Source: Bombyx mori
Taxonomy: Eukaryota > Arthropoda > Insecta > Lepidoptera > Bombycidae
Direction: 5' to 3'
Assembly (NCBI RefSeq): GCF_030269925.1
Contig: NC_085121.1
Span: forward strand, 10,371,501-10,435,500
DNA length: 64,000 nt
Every line of letters starts with the position of its first letter. Position 1 is the first letter of the stretch. The position numbers and the translations under genes are program-made. Positions 21,587 to 36,000 of the stretch are shown one piece after another. The notes under the pieces were generated by a model. The model was not told where the DNA came from. It was given only the letters and a program-made list of their open reading frames with translations, and ran no database searches.

Positions 21587-21692
21587 TTAAATAATGCTCT
21601 CCCGGTTCCTCTCGTTCTCCTCCTGAGAGCTCAGCGAGCTCCCGCCGCAGATCTGCATCTCTATTTCTTGCAACCTATCGTATAGGAGACCA
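21587..21692 (-). CDS. CNG channel exon 10 (C-terminus, stop codon)
   Basis: Acceptor gaattag|T at 21693/21692 completes Ser left by exon 9. It continues the coiled coil ([16 protein letters not shown]) and ends [11 protein letters not shown] at 21587. The phase is exact. Its first 31 bases and the preceding intron are duplicated in inverted orientation at 36022-36263. The poly(A) site is not identified. Confidence 0.85.
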
Positions 21693-23968
21693 CTAATTCT
21701 GAATGATTATTGAATGTTTAAAGTTCCCAACGGCCCGGAAACTTTCTATTACAAAATACAGATTTGGTTTCAAACGTACAATGGCTGTGACGATGTAATT
21801 GAAACTTCGACCATAGGTCTCTAAGTGGGTGGCGATATCCACGTTGGGATATCTATGGGCTAAGATAACTACTTAACATAAAGCATATCCAAATGGATGA
21901 AAGAGGAAATTGATAGAAGTGGTTTATATAAAAGTGATGTACTACGTTTTTTCTACATGATCACACAGTTTTCTAGTGAAATAATTACGTTGGGTGATCT
22001 TTAACGCGTTTTTATTCTTAGCTTGACCTGTATGGATTTAACTATCGAAATCTTTCGACGCAATCTCAACCAGTGTTAAAACGCCGAATTAACATGAAAA
22101 TTTGTAAAAAAGCATCACGAGAACTAAAAATAGCAATTTTAGTTTTGTTTTGTTGTTAAAGTGCATTTTTTACCCTTTTATCTGTTATTAACTAATTTTA
22201 AAGACTATGGAATTATCTCAAATGTCTGAAACCACGTGGAGTAGCGAATGTTTTTGATCATTAGCCATGAGGGTTTCAATAAAAACTAAAACTACACCAC
22301 AGTATTATTTTTCCCCAACATATGCATAGAAATTACTGGTTTCAGAAGAGACACATCCTGTGCTGTTCCACGAAGAAGTGGTTTTCCCTTATAATGAAAA
22401 TAAAAACTCTGAAACTATAAATTAAAAGAAAGGATATTTCATACATCGCCGTTACAATAACAATCCAAATCGATCGTAGACTCAACAATTGTAACTACAC
22501 TGTTACTTTTTTCTTACGCAACTTATTTCGTATACAAATTTAAATATATAAAGAAATGATCTATAAACACAGAACTGTCGGTGGGATAGTTAAAAGTTTT
22601 TTTAGTATCGTGCTAAGGTGATTATTTTAAAAAATCAAATGTCGGCGTTCAATTTTATCGAAACCGGCCTATTCTATTTAGCATTTTTTTGTATTCAACA
22701 TAGTTTTTAAGAGGCAATAAAAAAATTAAATTAACTATGATGGTACAGCATGTCACCTTTGGTCAACTTCCCACTGCTGCTGGCTCAGCTTCGCGGACAT
22801 TGCGGCATTTTCGGTTTCGACAGTGTAGAGTCGCTCGCGCAGTCGCTTAATCTCACTCTCGAGCACCTCATGAGAGTCGATGAATGCGCGGGGAGCACCC
22901 CCGCCCGCACCCCCACCTCCACCCCCCGCCGCGCTACTACGAGCGCTTGACGCACACGACGCCACCGGGGATGCTACACGAAGAGGACTTACTGACGAAC
23001 TGCCAACAAAATAATTCAATAAATTTTTTTCATAACAAATAAGTACCTTTTTTTTATTGCTTAGATGGGTGGACGAGGTCACAGCCCACCTGGTGTTAAG
23101 TGGTTACTGGAGCCCACAGATATAAGTTCTAAGGTCTCAGTATAGTTACAACGTCTGCCCCACCCTTCAAACCGAAACGCATTACTGCTTCACGGCAGAA
23201 ATAAGCAGGGTGGTGGTACAACCCGCGCAGACTCACTAAAGGTCCTATCACCAGTAAAAAGTGCCTATAACTGAAACATTACATTACCAAATACAGCGAA
23301 TAAAACAAAAGAAGAAGCACTGGACGATATTCGAAAGCTTCAATTATTTTGAAGCCCACCGACACGTTATTATGTCAATTAAAATACAACGAATCGTTTC
23401 AATAATTCGAATGAGTATAATGTCAAGGCGTATTATCACCTATAAAGCTGGTCCCGATAAGAAGGCGGGTGTGAGGAGTGCAGAGGCGGCGGCAGCGGTG
23501 CGGCCGGAAGCTGCATCTCCTCGATGGGTATGCGCCCGCTCGTCTCCACGAGTCCGGGCGTCGACTGGCACCGACCCATTGCCACTACAACAACATGACG
23601 AAACGTCAGTGACCGAATCTCTTTCGCTTCGATGTGTAAGAACAGGCTTACTGTTTTACTTAGTCGTGTCATTGTTTTCAAATAATATTACGAGGGAAAT
23701 ATAGAGTTAGAGCACGGTCTTTGCTTATTGCAATGGCAGTAATCTTCAAAAGGACATTCATAACTAAAGCTAAGCATGATCGTTTCTAAAGTTTGAAAAC
23801 ATCTTTACAGGAGACAGCTAACTATTTTATTTCTTAAAAATTGTAATGTAAAAGGCAAACAAAATTAAATTGTGAGATTTTCGAGAAATCTATAACCTTC
23901 TTGCAATAAATTATTAGATCTCAAACAAGATGAGAGTACCTAATTTTAGATAACAATGTTGTATACAA

Positions 23969-24053
<85 letters not shown>

Positions 24054-27000
24054 ATTGAAAGTTTACTGGTGGCCCGAAGGCCTTTCCAGTTTCACCAGGA
24101 CAGGTGGGCGAGCAAAGGCTCAGCCAAGAGGGGTGGGATTTGCTAACAACTGCCCGAGCGCCTCCGAAGGAGACCTAACAACTCAAGAGCAATTGTTTCG
24201 CGAATGAATCTACTACCGGATCGGAATCGCGACCCGCTGAGAAGATCCGGCGAGAAACTCAGCGGGCTGATGCATGGGTTAGGTTGCACGTCGACCTCTT
24301 TGTCGAGTTCGACGAATACGGTTACCGGGGTCCCTAAGCCTGCCCCTAGTATTAGAGCTGAAGGCATCTAATGCAAAGGTTATTGGATCTGATGGATCCG
24401 TAAGGACGTGTCTAGGGCGTCGACGGTGACTGGCTCCTGCATGATCAGGATTCGGGGAGTAGTCAGCGGCGGCAACGATAAGGCGATTATCATGACGCAT
24501 AGCCTTATCGAAGTATCGTTCCGACGCTGACTTCATGTATTTCCGAATTGATTCGAGGCCCAGGTCGTCGTGTAGGTCAACGTTCCTCACGAACCACGGA
24601 GCCCCGACAGCTAACCTGCAAAAGCGGGATTGTAGGGATTGGAGGGTGTCTATGTGTGTGCGGGCCGCGTGAGCGAACACCACACTCGCGTAAGTCATGA
24701 CGGGCCTTATGCAAGTTTTGTAAAGTGTCACCTTGTTCCGAAGGGACATTTTACTCCGCTTACAGATCATGGGGTAGAGTCTACCGAGAATAAACGCGGC
24801 ACGGTCACGGACTGATTTTATATGCGGGCGGAATGTCATCGATGCATCCAGGGTAACGCCCAGGTACTTGACCTTCCTGGCCCAGGGTATGGGTTGTCTA
24901 AAGAGAGTAATCGGGGGTGTGAGATTCCTCCTCCTAATCCGGGAGGAAATCCGTGTGGAGCTTCCCCTCTGAAATAGCACCGCAGTACTTTTCGCTGGGT
25001 TGATGTCTATGCGCCATTTTCGGAACCACTGTCCTAGGGCTAGGGCTGCGCTCTGAAGCTTCTTCGCGATTAGGAACTTATTTCTACTAGAATAGTAAAC
25101 AGTCGTGTCGTCGGCGAATAAAGCTAAATGGGTCGGCGGCGACCGGGGAATATCGTTGACGAATAAGCTAAATAGGAGGGGTGAGAGGACAGAGCCTTGC
25201 GGGACTCCAGCTGTGAGAGGTCGTGGGGAGGAGCGGGTTCCCTCGACTCGATATCGAAAAGAGCGGTTCGACAAGAAGTCCCGTATGATGAGCACGAGAC
25301 TATCCGGCACGCCCATGTTGAATAGTTTGAAAATCAAACCGTTGTGCCAGACTTTGTCGAACGCTTTTGCGACGTCGAAGAAGAGAGCTCCCGTGTATAA
25401 CGGTTTTGGTCGATTAAGCCCCACAAGAATGTGCTCCGTGAGGCGGTGCACCTGTTGAACGCATGAGTGATTTGTACGGAATCCGAATTGTTCATCGATG
25501 AGAATGCCCTTGGATGAGACGAAATCTCTGAGGCGCTTGTAGAGCAGACGCTCATACAGCTTGCCTAGAGACATGAGGAGGCTAATCGGGCGGTAACTCG
25601 TCGGATGATTTTTTGGTTTACCGGGTTTATGTATGCCGATAACGTCCGCTTCTTTCCACACCGCGGGAAAGATACAGTTCGCCATAGCGGCATTGAAAAT
25701 AGATGCCAACATCACGATGAGTTGGACGGGTAGAAGTTTAATAACGCGGTTAGATATACCGTCGGAACCGGGAGCCTTGCGAGGACGTAGGTCTTTGATC
25801 AAGTCTTTAACTTCCATCGGGGTGACGGGTGGTAACGCATCCGAGGGTGGCAAGGAGGCTCTGCGTTCTACCTCACTGTCTACTAATTCTACATGAACAG
25901 GGTCCACGGATTGAGTGCTGGGCGTGCACTGGGTTTGCAATGTATCGGCCAGCAGCTCTGCTTTTTCGTCATCATCAAAGGCCGCGAGTCGGCCTGAGGG
26001 GCCTACGAGGGGGGGCATAGTTACTACCGTATCCGATTTGAGAGTACGAGCTAAGCGGTAGTAAGACCTTTGGGAGGGCGCGAGTCCTTCTAAGAAATCA
26101 GACCATCTGGCATCTCGGACTTCGGCGATGCGAGACTTTACGTCGCGTTGTAGGGCACGCATTCGAATACGATTTTCCGCGGTAGGATACCTGTCGTAGG
26201 CGCGTATCGAGGCGTTCTTAGCTCTAAGGAGTTCCCTAATATCGTCGGACAATTTGAAGCGGTGAAGGAAGTCTTCCGCTACAACTTGTTTCGATGACCT
26301 ATCTAATGTCGAGGTGATGTGTGATGTTAAGATGTCTATGGCTTCAGCGGCATCCTGAGGAGACGGGGTAGAGTCCGGGTTAAACGGGAGCGATGGTGGA
26401 TCAGATTCAGCCAGGCTGATGCCCAGCGTGTGCCAATCCACCACAGTCCTCGTGACGGGAACGGAATCGGGAGCGCGACCGAGCTTCATAACGACGGGAC
26501 GGTGGTCTGAATCTAACTCTGAAACTACTTCGATCGAGTGTAAGCGCAGAGTTACGTTTTTTAATAACGCTATGTCGAGTATATCCGGGCGATGCGCGAT
26601 ATTTAGCGGGTAGTGAGTCGGGGTTAACGGAGCGACGATATCGAAGGCGAGATCATCGACTAACGCGTCAAGCCGCCTGCCATTCGGGGTTGTGGTGTGT
26701 GAGTTCCACCTGATGTGTTTACAATTTAGGTCCCCCGCCAGAATGACAGAGCTCCCCATACCGAGCAGCGCCTCGATATCACTGCTTAGAACGATCTTAT
26801 CCGGTGGAAGATAAACAGACGCGATAACGATCGGCGCGTGTCCCGTCAGTGAGATTCGGCACACTGATGCTTCGATATTAGCGAGCGCGGGAGGATCGAG
26901 CGGGACGCAATGCAGGGCTCTTCTATAGTAAATGACGGTACCACCACCACGGGCAGAGAGCCTGTCGTTCCTGACCATGTTATAGTTCGCGATTTTAGGG

Positions 27001-30000
27001 TCACGGCGCGCGGGCTTAAGTAGGGTCTCCTGCACTAAAAAGATATCAATTTGATGGTCACGCAAAAAGTCAGAAACCTGATCACGTTGATTTGCGAGAC
27101 CGTAAGCGTTAAAAAATCCTATCGTCACGGATAGGGGCTTTATTCTACTTATATACGCCATTGATTACCGGCGGAGTGAGGGGAGGACGTACGTATTTAA
27201 TGACGCGTATACGTCGGCGTATTCCTGCACAACGGCGATAAAGTGTTGTGCAGTGGAGGCAGCGCGAATGGCGTCGCCCAAAGCGTTAACGCGCTCAAAG
27301 TTGATCGACTGAAAGAAGTCGATCGCTAAAGCGAGATTTTCGGACGCGGTCGGAGGGCAAGTCGCGGGAGAGGGACGAGTCGCGGGGGCAGGACGAATCG
27401 CGGAGGAGGGAGTTGTAGCCGTGTTCGTGTACGGCAGCGGTTTCGCCCAGGCCGAGACACAGGGCACCGCCGCCGGAACGAACGCTGGCTTAGCCTGTGA
27501 CGCAGAGGGTGCCGAGGCTTTGATGTCTGGGCCGGAAGCTCGGAGGCGGTTTTGGCGGGCGACGCGGCGATTTATTTTCGGGGCTCGGGGGCATCCGCGG
27601 TAATTTGCGGGGTGACCCTGTGTTCGACACAGGACGCAGCTAGGCGGTTCCGTCGCGGTTTTTTGATCGCGAGTGCATAGGGCCGTGGCGTGATCGCCTA
27701 AACATTTGACGCATCGGGGGCGCGCGTGACAGTTACGGGAAGAGTGCCCATACAATTGACAGTTATGGCACTGGCTAGGAGTGCCTTTTTTATGGGGGGC
27801 TTCGACAGCGATACCAGAGAGCCTACAGACGGTCTGTGTGTTAAAGATTTTCTTACCCTCGGGGGTAGGCTGGAGAGCGACTAGAACCATATTATATGGC
27901 TCCCTACCGCGACCGGTGTGCATACGGTGCACAGAATTCACTGGTAGGCCTTGTTCTAACAGGTCGGCTTTTACGAGCTCTACATCTAACTCTTTAGGGA
28001 TACCGCGTATTACAACGCGGAGTTCGCGCTCCTCCTGAAGCGTATAAGTGTGGAAGCTTATACGCTCCTTACGGAGGTAAGAGGTGAGGGCCCTATGGTC
28101 ATCAGATGAATGCACCTTTATTTGGATGCCGTTCGCGAGGTTACGGGCATTCGTGAAATTGATATTTTTGGCCTTAAGGGCCAGGGAAACTCGATCCCAA
28201 GCTGCCTTCTCTTGAAGGATTACCGGAGGAGGGGACTGGGTTTTATTTTGTGCCACCGGACGCGGCGACGGACTGGCACGGGCTGGAGGCGCAACGGGAG
28301 TCTGGGGGCGGGGGCGCGACGCGTTCGCGGCTTTGCTAATTTTAGCGGCCGCGGGAGCTCGAGACTCCGCGGCACGCTTCTTACCCTTTTGTACCAGGGT
28401 AAATCCATCCGTCGATGAGGCGGGGGCGAGGTCGACCTCCATCTCCGAGTCAGAGTCGGAGGACGAGGAGGCGGGCGCCGGTGACCTACGAGCAGGTGTT
28501 TTGGAGGGCGCGACGGAGGCCGCGGATGATCGCACAGCTGGAACGGTGGCCACGGCGGACGACGCAGCAGTTTTACTCGCCAGTATAGGCGACGCGGGAA
28601 CGGCAGGCACGACGGAGGTTGCGGTGCTCGATGTAGAAGCTTTGCACGCAGGTACAGGCGACGCAGGAGCAGCGAGCACGGCGGAGTCTTCGAGAGAGCT
28701 CGCAGTGTGATTGGCCTTGAAAGCCAGAAACTCTGAGGCGAGCTGTGGATGACGAAGTCGGAGGAATTCCGCGAACACAGCGTCCATGATCGCTGAGTGC
28801 CCAGGTGGGGCGGCCCCGGGTCTTGAAGACACTCGCCTTGCGGCGAGGCCCCAACTTCTCGGACCTGAGCGGTTCTATTGAACACAGGTGGCGATGCGGC
28901 ACGATTACTACAGGACAAAGAAAAAACACAACAAAACGGAAATAACAAAAAGAAACAAAACAATTAAACACTTCCAGGAAAGCAGTTTATCGGCAGATGT
29001 ACCACGAACACAGAAATAACGAAAGGAAACAAAACAAATAAAAACTTCCAGGAAAAAACACTTGGTCGGCAGATGTACCACGAACACAGGCCGCGCGAAC
29101 AATGGCTGGGCTAACAAAAGCCGGGCGAACAAAGGCCGGGCGATCGAGTGGTCGATGGGCACGTCCGCACGTGACGGGTGCCTCTATCGGAATGTATACA
29201 AATAGTGGTTGCAATCATTGCTCCTTACAAACTAAAGACTGCTCTTAATCGTAAGTATAACACATACCTTTTTCGAGTGGTGCTTTTTTGTATTTCTCGA
29301 GTCTCTTGACGGCGATGGCCTCGAGGCGCACTCTCGCTGCGGGATACTCCTTGAGCACGTCCCACATGTCCTTCTTGCTAAGTACGAACAGGTCCGAGTA
29401 GCCGACGGAGCGCACCGATGCTGTCCGACGGTTGCCTGTCGACGTGTCATCCACAAACTCCGTGCCGAATGGTGCCCGGCTAATACGCTTACGGCCAACT
29501 CTGACTTAGGTACTCCCTTACCCTCTCTCGATTTAATCCAGCGGTCGGGAAACCGGGGTAAATTACCCCAAATGGGGAAAAAGAAATTTTGGGGGGTAAA
29601 AATGAAACTTTTGTGAGTAAAAAGTATACATTGAATTGAAACTTCTTTAGAATCGTTGTGATTTCAAATTATCATGAAGGCTATAATATGAAAGATGCTA
29701 AAAAGAAGCGATTTGGTTTTTTTTTTGTTTTTCGCCATGGGGTAATATCAACTTACACAAAAATATTTTGGGGTAATAATTAAAAAAATTCCCCGACCGC
29801 TGATTTAATCAAACGCCAAAACAGACCATAGGTGTATTGTAACAAAGCCGACGCACCGAGCAGGGTACAAACATTCCAGAATCACAGAAGTAACGAGGAA
29901 CTAATTCGTTTAATAAAGCCTTTAGGAAATTAATTTAAACTACCTTAACAAACTTATGCAGGGTGGGTCCGGAGCCATCGCGTTCATATCGGAAATAAAA

Positions 30001-33000
30001 CTGATCGTAAATCAACCAGCAAGCGACTAATTGGTTGTCACCTGTGCCCCAAGACAAATACAAAGCTTAAGGTAGAAATGTCGCTATCGATAAAATCAGT
30101 AGACAGTAATTAACCGTAAAGAACTAAGCTTCTACGATTGTAAAATGCGTAAGATGTTAAAGTCAGATGAAATAAACTCCGTTAACAATAGATCAAAACT
30201 CGGATTCTCAAATGGTAGATGGCACTTAAAAATTAGGGGTAACATGCACCAAGAGGTCACGCCAAATATATAAGGTATCTGGGAGGATGCAAAGCAATCG
30301 GGGACACTGCCTTCAATACAACCAAAGGAGATAATCATAGGCAAAACAATACATGTCACAAGATATCTACACGAATCTTGTTAGAAGCCACAAACTGCGG
30401 TAAACTCAATTTAAATCAGTAAAAGCTCACCATACAATATTTCTTCGATTGAAGTACCAATATGAAAAAAAAAATTAAAAAGAATATAAAATAATTGAAA
30501 TTATAATCTATATAAGCGTAAATACTTATTACGTTTTATTAAATTAACATATATATACATATTTTACAAAGCATTCACTAATAATTTAAAAGGAACGACA
30601 CGAGCCCGTTAACGCTATTATTAGGTACAGTAGTCACTGGTTTATTAATAATATTTGTAATAGAGGAATTAGCAATTCTGATTGTAGTTTATGCAATAGC
30701 GATAACGAACGCATTCGGTACCGATGTCTCAAAACCTGTTGGCGGTGCGGCCGCTCCCTCGACCTGATTGCAGCGTCTCCTCGAAACGTTTGCTTTCAGT
30801 ACATTTCGACACGTAACATAATAGGAGAATAATGGCGTGGCGTCTCGGGCCGTGGCGATATTTACCAAGTTGTTTACCTGCCGTGCCCATGTTCAGAATG
30901 GAAATTTCGCCAAAATAAGAACCCGCCTTAAGTGTTGCCAGCACGGTCTTGCCGTTGTCGCCTACGACCTGCAGTTTCCCTCGGTTCACTATGTACATCT
31001 CCTTGCCGACTTCACCTACAAAACAGAAACAGAAATTCTGAGATGTCTGAAGAAAGACCAGGCAATGAAAAAGCTAAGCGACTAACCTTTTCTACAGATG
31101 TAGTCACCGGGAGAGAATAGTACCGGTCGAAGCCTCAGCACTAGCTCGCATAAAAACCCCGCCTCCGTATTTTGAAATATTTCGACCCTGGACGAAAATT
31201 AAACATGTCAAAAAAAACAAAAATATGTAAACATTTGGATTCATCGATGATAATAAAAGTGCACAGCCCGTTTGTATTTATATACATATGTATGTATATG
31301 ACTCCGATGCTATTGCTTATTATACTGGATCTTTTTGAAAACAAAGCCGCTCAGAATATCCATTTGACGACGTAAATTTACGGATGATATAAATGAATAC
31401 TTATGCATAATTCATGGCCATAAAAAGCGGATGTTTCTCTTTTTTAATTATACAACACGGGATATTAAGCATAAACTGCTGCGTCGCATTAATTTGAATT
31501 ACGTAGAATTCTGAATATTGAAGACAACATGAAATGTCAACGTTTGCTTTTTTTTTTTTATTGCCCTTGTAGGCAAACGAGCACACGGCCCACCTGATGG
31601 TGAGTAGTTACCGTCGCCCATGGACTTCAGCAATGCCAGGGGCAGAGCCAAGCCGCTGCCTACCGCTTAATACTCTCCACAAGCCTCGTTTGAAGAAGGA
31701 GTTTTGTTTGAATGAATGAAATAATGCTGTTTGCAGCATTTCATTGGGCTCATTTTTACGAGAAATTATTGTAAGCTTTATAAGAAATTACGTGTCAAAT
31801 TAATATACATAGCATGTATATTAGTTATACGTGGAAAATTTCAAAAATTTTTTTTGTACAATCCCGAACAGACAATCACTTTGCAATCAATCTTAACAGG
31901 AAACAGAACAACACCAAGTTTCAACTAAAACTAAACTAAATTCAATTAAAAGCTGGGCCATTGAGTGCTTCGACTAATTTATTTGATCTGGCGACGGTTT
32001 CATTATCGTCGGTGTATCTACAACCCTTTGTCTTCGTCCCAGGGAAAGTTGCTTCACTTGTCTATAACGTAAACTTTTAGTTCGAGACGTTAACAACAAC
32101 AACAGTTTCTAACAAGATGTACTTACTGCCTCTGCAATCTCTGACATCTATTTCATAAAGTTTGCGCATTTGAGATCATTTATAACGACTATCAATGTTG
32201 TTGACATTCTAGAAACTTTTGTTTAAAATTTGAATTCAATAAAGTTTCTAGAATAACATACTAAAAAATGTTTTAATGGTTCATTACTTGTATTCAACAC
32301 GAGCGTTTCCTTTTGATAAACGCTATGTGTATGTAACGGATAGACTGTATTTGCTTGGCTAGTTTTCACAATACCGAAGAGATTAAACCATAAACATTGT
32401 AAGGATCCTGGTCCGGCTATTCCGCAAATAAATTAACCCACAGAAGAACCTACCCGTGTTTTATAGTTCTTTAACAAAGACCATTTCGCTGGGGATCATA
32501 AATTAAAGTAATTCACCTTTTCAGGGTATCTAGATGTACGTTGATAGCTATCTCCGCCTTTAGTTTGTCCGGCAGACACGAAACCGCTTTCTCCTCGTCG
32601 GAACACTTCTGGGTGAGCCAGAGATAGTCGAACCATTTGATCACCTTCACTTGCAGATGCGTTGGTACTCTCCTCATGCGCATGTAGGTCTTCACCCCAT
32701 CCAGTTTAGCTAAACACAATATTGGTTGCTGTACATAAGTATTCAACAGCTTGAATTATTATTTCAGACTGACATTTCACCTCCACCACCTAGAGGTGGT
32801 AGGACCTCTTGTGAGTCCGCACGGGTAGGTACCACCACCATCGGTTTGAAGGGTGGGACAGCCATTGTAACTATACTGAGACCTTAAAACTTATATCTCA
32901 AAGTGGGTGGCACATTTACGTTGTAGACGTCTATGGGTTCCAGTAACCACTTAACACCAAGTGGGCTGTGAGCTCGTCCACGCATCTAAGCAATAAAGAA

Positions 33001-36000
33001 AAATAAAATAAAAATTGTAAGAAGCTTAAACTCGATCTAATAAACTAGGCGTGGAAAGATTTTAATACAGAAACATTTTTATTACATACTAAATGACCCG
33101 GCAAACTTCGTAGTGCCTCAATCGATAAATAAAATATCTACATTTTTGTATAAAATAAACTTAAAACAAACAAAAGGAATCCGAATCCGTCCAACGGGGG
33201 ACACATCAAAGGAAAAACAAAGTTGTTATTTTTATTTAATTCCAAGGATTTTAATATTTTTCTACCTTTTATACCTTCTCTGGACTTCCACGAATAATTC
33301 AAGACCAAAATTAGCCAAATCGGTCTAGCCGTTCTCGAGTTTTAGCGAGACTAACGAACAGCAATTTATTTTTATATACCTATATATATAGATTAGTTAG
33401 TGTAGACCGTAAATCTATAACGCACGTATGAAGTTTCTTGTGAGTGCGCAAAAAGGATTTCGTACAAAAAATTATAAGAAAAATATCCTCAACAGTACAA
33501 GTACAGTCCAATCTATTATCTTTTGAACCCCTTCTCTTCTCATCTATCAAATTCCAATTTTCAATTTTCGTTACATTTCAGAACCTTATTCGTCCACCCG
33601 GCGAATGTCACGAGTTTGAATTTATGATAAAACGAGCAGTCGATGGTGATGTATTAGACTCTGCCAGTTCTTCACAGGTGTTTTATTCCCTAAGATAGCA
33701 TAAAGTCACTCATATACTTGTCATAACATTAATACACGTTAAGTGAATTAATAAGGCACTCTATTCCGCCGGTCATCACTCCGCTATAATTATTTCAAGT
33801 TTTACATTTTTATAAGGAATTAATTACGATATCCATTCAACCTTTCCGAGAAATCTGAACATCTCACAAATTCTTCATTTAATATTCTTTTAAAAAACAG
33901 TTTATTAAGCCGAGCACGTCTGTTGTAATTAGAGAGGAGACTTTTTCACAAACGGAAGAGTTTCTTTAAAGATTTTTTTTGATGACACTTATTTTTAGGT
34001 GGATACAATTTAAAAAAAAAAACACTTTTTTTATTGCTTAGCTGGATGGACGAGCTCACAGGCCACCTGGTATTAAGTGGTTACTGGGGCCCATAGACAT
34101 CTACAACGTAAATGCGCCACCCACCTCGAGATATACGTTCTAAGATCTCAGTATAGTTACAACGGCTACCCCACCCTTCGAACCGAAACGCATTACTGCT
34201 TCACGGCGGAAATAACTTTTTCGAATTTAACTTCGATATAAATGAGTCGTAAATGGAGAAGATAAAGAGTCTAATGTTTACTATTTTAAACAGTTAATTT
34301 ATATTAGATGTAGAGTCTTTAAGATGGCGTAGGACAGACGGACTTTCAACAACATTTCAAAAACAAAGTTTTGAACTGATAATAATATGCATAATTGTTT
34401 TAGTTGATATAGTACTATCAGCAAAAGTAACATTATTATTTTTAATGTCAAACTGTTATATTTTTCAATACAATGAGTCAGTATCACTCGGGATGATATA
34501 AGGTTTCTACCGATACCCTAAACACCCAAGTCTGTGCTGTGTATTTAAATGTTATGATAAATCATATCGCATACGTGAACGCCGAAAGCATAATACGGAT
34601 GTTCGTAATTTAAAAAAAAAATCCTAGTATGTTCTTCGCTTTTTGTCGAAGATATTTTACTGGTGGTAAGAACTATTGTGAGTCTGCGCTGGTAGGTACT
34701 ACCGCCCTGCCTATTTTCTGCCGTGAAGCATTAATGCGTTTCGGTTTGAAGGGTAGGGCAGCCGTTGTAACTATACTGAGATTTTAGAACTTATATCTCG
34801 AGGTGGGTGGCGCATTTACGTTGTAGATGTATATGGGCTCTAGTAACCACTTAACACCAGGTGGGCTGTGCAGCTCGTTCACCCATCTAAGCAATAAAAA
34901 AAATACAAATCAAAATCTCTTTATTATTTTCACAATATTATTTCTGACGTTTCGAAGTCGACAGTTTTCGTGGTAAAGGATGACTAAGATCCTATTTTTC
35001 TCGATTCCGATCCGGTAGTAAATTCATTCGCGAAGCAGCTACTCTTGAGCTGTTAGGTCTCCTTCGGAGGCGCTCGGGTAGCTGTTAGCAAATCTCACCC
35101 CTCCTGACTGAGTCTTTGCTCGCCCACCTGCCCTGGTGAAACTGGAAAGGCCTCCGGGCCACCAGTAATCCTTCAATCATAAAAGAAAAAAAAGCTATTT
35201 TTCTCGACATTTGAATACTGTGCTAACTAACTACCATCTATTTTTCTATAAGAAACAGAAATAGACAGAGAACAAAAAAAACACACTCCGTGAACCATAC
35301 ACATTACAGACGCACAAAAAAAAATTGAACATTTAATAAACATTTTTTAAAATTCACAAACCAGTCATCAAACGCAAACAACTTCACGCTGTCGAGCGTC
35401 ACCGCCGAATCCACAAAGTATTTGTTTGAGCCGCTCTTACGATATGAATTTGCAATTAGCTACCTCCGTTAACGATTTGCTACACGCAAGCTTTAATAGT
35501 TAAATTAATTTTAGCGCCACACGTGAACTCACGACAAGGAAACGAACGAAGCCGAGCTCAGAACAAAGTGCTGCATCTAATCACTTCAAAGTAGTTCAAA
35601 GTAACAAGTAGCTGAAACTATAGAGGATTATATCGACTAATCGTCAGCTATCGGATAATCGACTGCAGAAATCCCTGAACATACCGATGAGAATATTACG
35701 TACGATCAGTAAGTAAATTAAGAGATTGTACAAATCGTTCCCGCGAATTTCTCATTGATGTTTCCGTCATTTGATTCTTTTTTTTATTGCTTAGATGGGT
35801 GGACGAGCTCACAGCCCACCTGGTGTTCAGTTGTTATTGGAACCCACAGACATATACTACGTAAATGCGCCACCCACCTTGAGGTATAAGTTCTAAGGTC
35901 TCAGTATAGTTACAACGGCTACCCCACCCTTCAAACCGAAACGCATTACTGCTTCACGGCAGAAATAGGCAGGGTGTTGGTACCTACCTGTGCGGACTCA

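Larger units (their letters stand above)
23972..29192 (-). mobile_element. Full-length Jockey-type non-LTR retrotransposon, copy 2, in a CNG intron
   Basis: Same family as copy 1, on the minus strand, sense to the CNG gene, between exons 7 and 8. Target duplication tgtatacaaata at 23960-23971 and 29193-29204. The 3' tail is an uninterrupted run of 79 T on the given strand (23972-24050), a very long poly(A). Both ORFs are open and the 5' end is complete. Intact ORFs, clean duplications and the long tail point to recent insertion. Without it this intron would be about 450 bp. Confidence 0.95.

Noticed and set aside
23261..23704. 147-codon plus-strand frame
   Set aside because: It is antisense to CNG exon 8 and its intron and has no domain; the minus-strand exon explains the region.
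28220..28963. 247-codon minus frame overlapping Jockey copy 2 ORF1
   Set aside because: Arg/Pro-rich shadow of ORF1 in another frame; the same shadow exists in copy 1.
29232..29498. 88-codon minus frame over CNG exon 7
   Set aside because: Wrong frame; the channel motifs ([11 protein letters not shown]) are in the other frame with proper splice sites.
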